Positions 7,354-12,196 of a stretch of DNA of 12,196 bases are shown piece after piece. Under the pieces are notes generated by a model. The model was given only the letters and a program-made list of their open reading frames with translations, ran no database searches and was not told where the DNA came from. Both the position numbers and the translations under genes were made by a program. Position 1 is the first letter of the stretch, and each line of letters starts with the position of its first letter. The stretch is from Actinomycetota bacterium (lineage in GTDB: Bacteria > Actinomycetota > Acidimicrobiia > Acidimicrobiales > JAFATL01), in the NCBI GenBank assembly GCA_019243975.1, contig JAFATL010000011.1, positions 1-12,196 of the forward strand, written 5' to 3'.

Positions 7354-8373
7354 CTACACCTCCCAGGTGGCGCCCGAGGTGAGCAGCTCGTGCAGGTCGC
7401 CGGGGCCCTTCTCCTGCTGCGCGTCGAGCAACTGGCCGAGCATGGCCTCGCCGTAGTGCGGGCGCTGCACGGCGCGGAACACGCCGATGGGCGTGGGCTC
7501 GTGCGGGCCGCGCGCCAGGCGGGACAGCATGAACGCCAGCCCGGGCTCCTCGCGCGCCTCGTCGTGGATGAGGATGTTCTCCTCGCCCACTTCGGCCACG
7601 TTGACGATGCGGGCCCGCCCCTGGCCGTCGAGCATGACGCCCTTCTCGAGGTCGGGGCCGAAGCGGATGGGCTGACCGTTCACCAGCGGGATGAGCATGC
7701 TCGACCGCCGTTCCTTGCCGGTGATCTCCTCGAACGCGCCGTCGTTGAAGACGTTGCAGTTCTGGTACACCTCGACGAACGCGCTGCCCTGATGGTCGTG
7801 GGCCCGGCGGAACGTCTCCATCATGTGCTTGCGATCCATGTCGTGGGTGCGAGCGACGAACGTCGACTCCGCGCCCAGCGCCAGGCTCACCGGGTTGAAC
7901 GGGAAGTCGACCGAGCCGAACGGCGTCGACTTGGTGACCTTGCCCATCTCGCTGGTCGGCGAGTACTGGCCCTTGGTGAGGCCGTAGATCTGGTTGTTGA
8001 ACAGCACGATGGTGATGTTGACGTTGCGGCGCAGCGCGTGGATGAGGTGGTTGCCACCGATCGACAGCGCGTCACCGTCGCCGGTGATGACCCACACGTG
8101 CAGGTCGGGGCGGCTCACGGCCAGGCCGGTGGCGATGGCAGGGGCGCGCCCGTGGATGCCGTGCATGCCGTAGGTGTTCATGTAGTACGGCAGGCGCGCT
8201 GCGCAACCGATGCCCGAGATGAACACGGTGTCTTCGCGGCGCACGCCGAGCTCGGGCATCAGCATCTGCATGGCGGTGAGGATCGAGTAGTCGCCACAGC
8301 CGGGGCACCAACGCACTTCCTGGTCGCTCGACCAGTCCTTCTTGGTGGTGATGGGGACGGTGGTGTCAGTCAC
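7354..8373 (-). CDS. korB: 2-oxoacid:ferredoxin oxidoreductase beta subunit (KorB type)
   Basis: This is the thiamine-diphosphate subunit of the enzyme that decarboxylates a 2-oxoacid, makes the acyl-CoA and reduces ferredoxin; mycobacterial relatives use 2-oxoglutarate. The 339 residues contain WCPGCGDY (22-29), the ThDP/Mg motif GDGDALSIGGNH (98-109) and the NNQIYGLTKGQ segment (126-136). C23, C26, C57 and C206 match the four ligands of the single [4Fe-4S] cluster in beta subunits lacking a separate ferredoxin domain. I chose the GTG at 8373, which overlaps the korA stop by 8 bp and has GGAG 7 nt upstream. The frame is open a further 28 codons upstream, but that stretch lies inside korA and looks non-coding (Arg/Ser/Pro-rich). 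No ferredoxin gene is adjacent. Confidence 0.95.
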   Translation of the reverse strand: MTDTTVPITTKKDWSSDQEVRWCPGCGDYSILTAMQMLMPELGVRREDTVFISGIGCAARLPYYMNTYGMHGIHGRAPAIATGLAVSRPDLHVWVITGDGDALSIGGNHLIHALRRNVNITIVLFNNQIYGLTKGQYSPTSEMGKVTKSTPFGSVDFPFNPVSLALGAESTFVARTHDMDRKHMMETFRRAHDHQGSAFVEVYQNCNVFNDGAFEEITGKERRSSMLIPLVNGQPIRFGPDLEKGVMLDGQGRARIVNVAEVGEENILIHDEAREEPGLAFMLSRLARGPHEPTPIGVFRAVQRPHYGEAMLGQLLDAQQEKGPGDLHELLTSGATWEV

Positions 8374-10240
8374 TGAGGCACTCCAACATGGCGGACTCGA
8401 TCTCGGACGCACGGAACGGCAGGCCCTGCACCTTGGAGAACGACTTGGCGTCGACAAGGAACTCGGCCCTGACCAGCCTGCTGAGCTGGCCCAGATTCAT
8501 CTCCGGCACGAGCACCTTGGGGTAACCACGCAGCACGTCACCTAGATCGGCCGGGAACGGATTGAGGTGAGTGAGGTGGGCGTGCGACACCTTGTGGCCC
8601 CGTGCCCGCACCCGCCGCACAGCGGCGCCGATGGCGCCGTAGGTGGAACCCCAACCCAGCACCACCAGTTGCGAGCCTTCTTCGTGGTCGACCTCGGTCG
8701 CCGGGATGTCCTTGGCGATGCCGGCGATCTTGGCGGCGCGCAGGCGCGACATGCGCTCGTGGTTGACGGGGTCGTAGGAGATGTTGCCGGTGCCGTCCTG
8801 CTTCTCGATGCCGCCGATGCGGTGTTCGAGGCCCGGGGTGCCGGGGATGGCCCAGGGCCGGGCCAGCGTGGTTTCGTCGCGCAGGTAGGGCCAGAACTCG
8901 TCGGTGCCGTCGGGCCCGGTGCCCTTGCGGTTGGGCTCGGTGGTGAACGACACGCTGATGTCGGGCAGCTCGTCGATGTTGGGCAGGCGCCACGGCTCGG
9001 AGCCGTTGGCCAGGTAGCCGTCGGAGAGCAGCAGCACGGGCGTGCGGTACTTGAGGGCGATGCGCGCCGCCTCGATGGCGGCGAAGAAGCAGTCGGCCGG
9101 CGTCTTGGCCGCCACGATCGGCAGCGGCGCCTCGCCGTGCCGGCCGTACATGGCCAGCAGGAGGTCGGACTGCTCGGTCTTGGTGGGCAGGCCGGTGGAC
9201 GGGCCACCCCGCTGGATGTCGATGACGAGCAGCGGCAGCTCGAGGCTGACGGCCAGACCGATGGTCTCCGCCTTGAGGGCGACGCCCGGGCCGCTCGTGG
9301 TGGTGAGACCGAGCGCGCCGCCGAAGGCCGCACCGAGGGCGCTGCCGATGCCGGCGATCTCGTCTTCGGCCTGGAAGGTGCGGATGCCGAAGTTCTTGTG
9401 CTTGGAGAGCTCGTGGAGGATGTCAGACGCGGGGGTGATCGGGTACGAGCCGAGGAACAGCGGCAGCTTGGCCAGCTGGCCGGCGGCGATCACGCCCCAC
9501 GCCAGCGCCGTGTTGCCGCTGATGTTGGTGTAGGTGCCGGGCTCGAACGTGGTCGGCTTGACCTCGTAGGCGCTCTCGAACAGCTCGGCCGTCTCGCCGA
9601 AGTTGTAGCCCGCCTTGAAGGCGAGCCGGTTGCACGCCTGCACGATCGGGTTCTTGGCGAACCGGGCCTCGATCCACTCGAGCGTCGGCTCGGTGGGGCG
9701 CGTGTACATCCACGAGATGAGGCCCAGGGCGAACAGGTTCTTGCTGCGCTCGGCGTCGCGCGGCTTGGCCCCGGTGTCCTTGGTGGCCTCCAACGTGAGC
9801 GACGTCATCGGCACCTCGTAGACGGTGTACCCGTCGAGCGTGCCGTCGTGCAGCGGGTTGTCGGCGTAGCCCGCCTTGGCCAGCGACCGCTCGTCGAAGT
9901 TGTCGACGTTGACGATCAACGTGCCGCCATGGGGGACGTCGTGCATGTTGGCGCGCAGGGCCGCCGGGTTCATCGCCACCAGCACGCTGGGCTCGTCGCC
10001 CGGCGTGAGGATGTCGTGATCGGAGATGTTGACCTGGAACGCCGACACGCCGGCCAAGGTGCCTGCGGGGGCCCGGATCTCGGCCGGGAAGTCGGGCAGC
10101 GTGGACAGGTCGTTGCCGAACAGGGCGCTGGCGCTGGTGAAGCGATCGCCCGTGAGCTGCATACCGTCCCCGGAGTCCCCCGCAAAGCGGATGACGACGT
10201 GATCGAGCTCCTGCAGGGGGTGTTCTGAGGTGTCGGTCAC
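8366..10240 (-). CDS. korA: 2-oxoacid:ferredoxin oxidoreductase alpha subunit, gamma-alpha fusion (KorA type)
   Basis: This is the partner of KorB, 624 residues. The N-terminal gamma domain (about 12-205) begins with HVVIRFAGDSGDGMQLTG. The alpha domain (about 235-624) carries GSYPITPASDILHEL (264-278), the AEDEIAGIGSALGAAFGG block (291-308), TTTSGPG, and RGGPSTGLPTKTEQSDL (344-360), all hallmarks of the pyruvate/2-oxoglutarate ferredoxin oxidoreductase alpha subunit. The domain order gamma then alpha is the one known for actinobacterial Kor enzymes. The homology best fits 2-oxoglutarate, but a branched-chain 2-oxoacid is not excluded. The GTG start has no good Shine-Dalgarno sequence; a TACGCT -10 element ends 6 nt before it, suggesting a leaderless mRNA. 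The gap to fda upstream is 30 bp. Confidence 0.95.
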   Translation of the reverse strand: MTDTSEHPLQELDHVVIRFAGDSGDGMQLTGDRFTSASALFGNDLSTLPDFPAEIRAPAGTLAGVSAFQVNISDHDILTPGDEPSVLVAMNPAALRANMHDVPHGGTLIVNVDNFDERSLAKAGYADNPLHDGTLDGYTVYEVPMTSLTLEATKDTGAKPRDAERSKNLFALGLISWMYTRPTEPTLEWIEARFAKNPIVQACNRLAFKAGYNFGETAELFESAYEVKPTTFEPGTYTNISGNTALAWGVIAAGQLAKLPLFLGSYPITPASDILHELSKHKNFGIRTFQAEDEIAGIGSALGAAFGGALGLTTTSGPGVALKAETIGLAVSLELPLLVIDIQRGGPSTGLPTKTEQSDLLLAMYGRHGEAPLPIVAAKTPADCFFAAIEAARIALKYRTPVLLLSDGYLANGSEPWRLPNIDELPDISVSFTTEPNRKGTGPDGTDEFWPYLRDETTLARPWAIPGTPGLEHRIGGIEKQDGTGNISYDPVNHERMSRLRAAKIAGIAKDIPATEVDHEEGSQLVVLGWGSTYGAIGAAVRRVRARGHKVSHAHLTHLNPFPADLGDVLRGYPKVLVPEMNLGQLSRLVRAEFLVDAKSFSKVQGLPFRASEIESAMLECLSD

Positions 10241-10246
10241 CCGTCC

Positions 10247-10252
10247 AGCGTA
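10247..10252 (-). promoter_or_regulatory. Candidate -10 element (TACGCT) for leaderless korA transcript
   Basis: On the minus strand TACGCT fits the TAnnnT -10 pattern. Exactly six bases separate it from the korA GTG at 10240, so transcription would begin on the start codon itself; this agrees with the missing Shine-Dalgarno sequence. It is part of an 11-bp sequence, GATCTACGCTG, repeated upstream of fda. No clear -35 is seen. Confidence 0.5.
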
Positions 10253-10270
10253 GATCCCCCGAGGTGTTGA

Positions 10271-11158
10271 TCAGGAGTTGGAGGCGTCGAAAATGCTCTG
10301 GATCGACTTGTCGAGCGTGGCGTCGAAGTCGGCGTCGCTCTGCTGGGCCGACAGCCCCTCGGTGAGGGCTCGACTGAAGCTGGCGATGACGCCCTTGTTG
10401 CGTGAGAGCCGGGCGTTGGCCTCTTCACGGGAGTAGCCGCCAGACAACGCGACCACGCGCACGACGTTGGGGTGGTCGACGAGGTCGGAGTAGAAGTTGT
10501 CCTCCTCCGGCAGCGTCAGCTTGAACATGAGGTACTTGTCGCTGGGCCAGCCCTCGAGGCGCTCGAGCAGGGCGGCCTTGAGCTGTGCTTCGGCCTTGGC
10601 CTTGTTGGGGCTGTGGATGTCGACCTCGGGCTCGAGGATCGGCACCAGGTCGGCGGCCGCGATCTGATTCCCGACCTCGAACTGCTGGTCGGCAATGGCG
10701 GCGATGCCCTTCTCGTTGGCGTCCTTGATGACGGAGCGCATCTTGGTGCCGAAGATCTGCTTCTTGACGGCCTGACCGAGCAGGTCGTCGAGGCCGGGCA
10801 TCGGCTTCATGACCTGCACGGCGTCGGCCTCGTCGGCCAGCCCCTTGTCGACCTTCAGGATGGGCACGACGTTCTTGACGTCCCACAGGTACGCGGCCGA
10901 GTCGCGGCCGTCGATCTGCCGGTTCATCGTGTCCTCGAACAGGATCGCCGCGAGCACGCGGTCGCCGTTGAAACTCGGGCTCTGGATGATGCGGCTCCGC
11001 ATCTCGTGCATGATCCGCATCATCTCGTCGTCGTTGGAGTACGCATCCTCCCCGACGCCGTAGAGCTTGAGCGCCTTGGGCGTGCTGCCGCCGCTCTGGT
11101 CGAGGGCCGCGATGAAGCCGTGACCGCTCTTGACCTTCTCGAACTGCTCCGTGTTCAT
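10271..11158 (-). CDS. fda: Fructose-bisphosphate aldolase, class I (bacterial Fda type)
   Basis: This enzyme cleaves or forms fructose 1,6-bisphosphate through a Schiff base, a reversible cytosolic step of glycolysis and gluconeogenesis. The 295-residue length matches bacterial class I aldolases (about 296). Visible family marks are GFIAALDQSGGSTPKAL (14-30), AILFEDTMNR (71-80), PILKVDKGL, MKPMPGLDDLL, FGTKMRSVI, ILEPEVDI (174-181) and MFKLTLP with the expected Schiff-base Lys213. ALSGGYS near the C-terminus is the phosphate-binding type segment. The ATG has GGGAG about 7-8 nt upstream. A promoter-like TTGACC/TACGCT pair lies in the 56-bp gap before it. The gene sits between the SSB-like gene and korA on the same strand. 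Confidence 0.95.
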   Translation of the reverse strand: MNTEQFEKVKSGHGFIAALDQSGGSTPKALKLYGVGEDAYSNDDEMMRIMHEMRSRIIQSPSFNGDRVLAAILFEDTMNRQIDGRDSAAYLWDVKNVVPILKVDKGLADEADAVQVMKPMPGLDDLLGQAVKKQIFGTKMRSVIKDANEKGIAAIADQQFEVGNQIAAADLVPILEPEVDIHSPNKAKAEAQLKAALLERLEGWPSDKYLMFKLTLPEEDNFYSDLVDHPNVVRVVALSGGYSREEANARLSRNKGVIASFSRALTEGLSAQQSDADFDATLDKSIQSIFDASNS

Positions 11159-11186
11159 CTCTGCTCTCCCGTCAGACCTGCGCGTC

Positions 11187-11218
11187 AGCGTAGATCAGGG
11201 GGCAGAGCGGCCGGTCAA
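11187..11218 (-). promoter_or_regulatory. Candidate fda promoter (TTGACC ... TACGCT)
   Basis: On the minus strand TTGACC (11218-11213) overlaps the SSB-like gene's stop codon. TACGCT (11192-11187) follows after a rather long 20-bp spacer. Initiation about 7 nt downstream would give a 5' leader of some 20 nt containing the GGGAG ribosome binding site of fda. The long spacer lowers confidence. The 11-bp GATCTACGCTG containing the -10 is identical to that upstream of korA. Confidence 0.4.
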
Positions 11219-11571
11219 CCGAGGAGGGCGTCTCCGAGCGACTCGTGGGCCTTGCGCAGCACCGTTTCCACCCGCTTGCGCTGGGTAGCGGGCACGACGG
11301 CGTCGGCCACCACCTCGGTGCGGCTCTGCGTGCGCTCGCCGGCGCGGAAGAACCGCCGGCGCCCGCGGCCGACCACCACGACGGGCTGCTCCACGTCGAG
11401 CGCCGCCGCGCTGGCGGGCGCCCCGAACCACACCACTGGCACCGTTTCCGTCTTGCCTTCCTCGGGACGGATGGTGACCTCGAGGGCCACCAGGCGGTCG
11501 CCCGAGTCGAGCACCTTCTCCACCGCCGGCCGGGACAGCCGCCCCGCCAGCGCCACCACGTTCATCGACAT
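11215..11571 (-). CDS. Short single-stranded DNA-binding (SSB-like, OB-fold) protein
   Basis: The 118-residue product starts MNVVALAGRLSRPAVEKVL, the first strand of SSB-type OB folds (usually 'N.v.l.GrL...pe.r'). LVALEVTIRPEEGKTETVPVVWFG follows, matching the second and third strands, and then VEQPVVVVGRGRRRFFR, matching the 'G..v.VeGrl..r.w' region. It lacks the long Gly/Pro linker and acidic DDDIPF-like tip of the main replicative SSB, so it is more likely a short paralogue with an accessory role. The C-terminus (about 96-118) is a basic, then amphipathic helix-like segment. I chose the ATG at 11571, which has GGAGG 8 nt upstream; an upstream TTG at 11586 would lie over that site and a second ATG at 11565 is too far from it. 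Its biological function is not settled by sequence. Confidence 0.75.
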   Translation of the reverse strand: MSMNVVALAGRLSRPAVEKVLDSGDRLVALEVTIRPEEGKTETVPVVWFGAPASAAALDVEQPVVVVGRGRRRFFRAGERTQSRTEVVADAVVPATQRKRVETVLRKAHESLGDALLG

Positions 11572-11625
11572 GACGCGTTCCTCCAACTGGATCTGATTCG
11601 CCAGAGGGGGAAGCGGCTACGGATA

Positions 11626-11631
11626 ACTCTA
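11626..11631 (-). promoter_or_regulatory. Candidate -10 element (TAGAGT) for the SSB-like gene
   Basis: On the minus strand TAGAGT matches TAnnnT. A TTGAAT (11652-11647) lies 15 bp upstream and a TGTTGA 17 bp upstream as weak -35 candidates. Initiation would leave a leader of about 48 nt with the GGAGG site of the SSB-like gene at its end. Confidence 0.3.
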
Positions 11632-11651
11632 CGGACAGGGTGAGACATTCA

Positions 11652-11666
11652 ACACAGGGCCTGTGT
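11652..11666. promoter_or_regulatory. Perfect palindrome, candidate operator between divergent genes
   Basis: ACACAGG and CCTGTGT form 7-bp perfect arms around one base. A second, overlapping inverted pair GAGACA (11642-11647) and TGTCTC (11664-11669) surrounds it. It lies between the divergent SSB-like and 2TM genes, near the proposed -35 regions of both. No T-run follows, so it does not look like an intrinsic terminator. The binding regulator, if any, is unknown. Confidence 0.4.
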
Positions 11667-11683
11667 CTCGCCCTCCGAAGCGC

Positions 11684-11689
11684 GACAAT
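11684..11689 (+). promoter_or_regulatory. Weak candidate -10 element (GACAAT) for the 2TM-protein gene
   Basis: GACAAT differs from TAnnnT only at the first base and ends six bases before the GTG at 11696, the same geometry as the korA element. It would give a leaderless mRNA. The evidence is positional and weak. Confidence 0.25.
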
Positions 11690-11695
11690 TCGGCC

Positions 11696-11935
11696 GTGAC
11701 GTCACGAGAGTTGCGGCACGTCGACCCCGACCTCCTCCCCGTGCGCGAGCACCGCACGGCCGACCTGCTCATGCGAGCGCACGCCGCCACCTACGTGTTG
11801 GTGAACCTCTTCTTGATCGGCGTGTGGGCTGCCACCGGGGCCCACTACTTCTGGCCCATCTGGCCGATCATGGGCTGGGGCCTGGCCGTCGCCATCCAGG
11901 GCATGGCCACCTACGGCCTACGCAGGCCCAACTAA
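11696..11935 (+). CDS. Small 2TM-domain membrane protein
   Basis: A short charged N-terminus is followed by LLMRAHAATYVLVNLFLIGVW (helix 1), AATGAHYFWPIWPIMGWGLAVAIQGMA (helix 2) and a short basic end. This is the layout of the 2TM domain family: helix, 'W(f)..P...WG' and helix. The function is unknown; 2TM domains occur alone or fused to sensor kinases and regulators. I chose the GTG at 11696 (79 residues). A GTG at 11663 would add 11 residues, but its codons include TCT, CCT and AAT, unlike the GC-ending codons around it, and it sits inside a palindrome. Neither start has a Shine-Dalgarno sequence. Its stop overlaps the stop of the converging TPR gene. Confidence 0.75.
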   Translation: MTSRELRHVDPDLLPVREHRTADLLMRAHAATYVLVNLFLIGVWAATGAHYFWPIWPIMGWGLAVAIQGMATYGLRRPN

Positions 11936-12196
11936 GCCAGGTTCTGGGCCCGCTCGGCGGCATCGAAGAAGGAGCGGTCGGCGCTGACGACGCGCCCGAA
12001 CCACTGGCGCGCCTTGGGAACGTCGCCGGCCCGCTCGTAGAGATCGGCGACGGCGTACCAGAGGCGCAGGTGATGCGGCTTGGGCCGACGCACGTCGAGC
12101 TTCGACCGCTCGAGCAGTGCGATGGCGCCCTTCAGGTCGCCCCGGTCGGCCAGGTCACCGGCCATGACGATGCGGCCTTCGGCCACCAGTTCGGCG
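11932..12196 (-). CDS. Tetratricopeptide-repeat protein, C-terminal part (5' end outside window)
   Basis: The frame remains open to the window edge, so the start lies beyond it; the GTG at 12186 is an internal valine as far as I can judge. About 87 residues are visible. RIVMAGDLADRGDLKGAIALLE and LWYAVADLYERAGDVPKARQWFGRVVSADRSFFDAAER each form a helix-turn-helix with the TPR pattern of small residues and G-D at the turn. Such repeats bind partner proteins. No other domain is visible, so a specific role cannot be given. The TAG stop overlaps the TAA stop of the converging 2TM gene. Confidence 0.7.
   Translation of the reverse strand, partial: AELVAEGRIVMAGDLADRGDLKGAIALLERSKLDVRRPKPHHLRLWYAVADLYERAGDVPKARQWFGRVVSADRSFFDAAERAQNLA

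Noticed and set aside
8374..8457. Upstream extension of korB by 28 codons
   Set aside because: It lies inside korA and is Arg/Ser/Pro-rich; the GTG at 8373 has GGAG at good spacing and begins at the expected N-terminus.
8567..10228. Long plus-strand open frame of 553 codons opposite korA
   Set aside because: Its translation is low-complexity Gly/Val/Arg/Asp, and it is fully antisense to a well-matched korA. It is a GC-bias shadow.
11572..11586. TTG at 11586 as start of the SSB-like gene
   Set aside because: It lies over the GGAGG site that serves the ATG at 11571, and the added residues precede the conserved first strand.
11652..11666. LexA-type SOS box reading of the palindrome
   Set aside because: It does not match the actinobacterial LexA pattern of CGAAC...GTTCG type, so an SOS assignment for the SSB-like gene is not supported.

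Overview
The window is a high-GC, gene-dense bacterial fragment. Codon third positions are mostly G or C, GTG and TTG starts are frequent, start and stop codons overlap, and -10 elements of the TAnnnT type stand just before some start codons. With a fused KorA/KorB ferredoxin oxidoreductase of mycobacterial type, this points to an actinobacterium. An Acidimicrobiia-like lineage would fit, but the sequence alone does not prove it.

Layout. The left edge (2-933, + strand) holds the 3' end of a SAM-dependent methyltransferase and a small two-TM protein with a His/Cys metal-site-like tail; their reading frames overlap. They converge, with a 4-bp gap, on a long run of nine minus-strand genes (938-11571). 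In transcription order these are a short SSB-like OB-fold protein, class I fructose-bisphosphate aldolase, 2-oxoacid:ferredoxin oxidoreductase KorA (gamma-alpha fusion) and KorB, a secreted membrane-anchored DNRLRE-like protein, and a complete branched-chain/amide-type ABC importer: lipoprotein binding protein, LivH, LivM, LivG and LivF. On the right, divergent from the SSB-like gene, is a small 2TM-domain protein. It converges, with overlapping stop codons, on the C-terminal part of a TPR protein cut by the window edge.

How the genes work together. The five liv genes form one import system: binding lipoprotein, two permeases and two ATPases. KorA and KorB form one enzyme that oxidises a 2-oxoacid (2-oxoglutarate by homology) and reduces ferredoxin. 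The aldolase belongs to glycolysis/gluconeogenesis. Gaps within the run are 56 bp or less, and several junctions overlap, so extensive co-transcription is likely. Promoter-like elements before fda, korA and the binding-protein gene suggest internal starts, and two of these would give leaderless mRNAs.

No RNA gene, CRISPR array, insertion sequence or obvious foreign island is visible, and no stretch over 300 bases lacks a gene. Most of the window is metabolic and transport housekeeping. The less ordinary points are the DNRLRE-like surface protein between kor and liv, the lysine/alanine-rich tail and changed switch residue of LivF, a shared promoter motif upstream of fda and korA, and a palindrome between the divergent ssb-like and 2TM genes.
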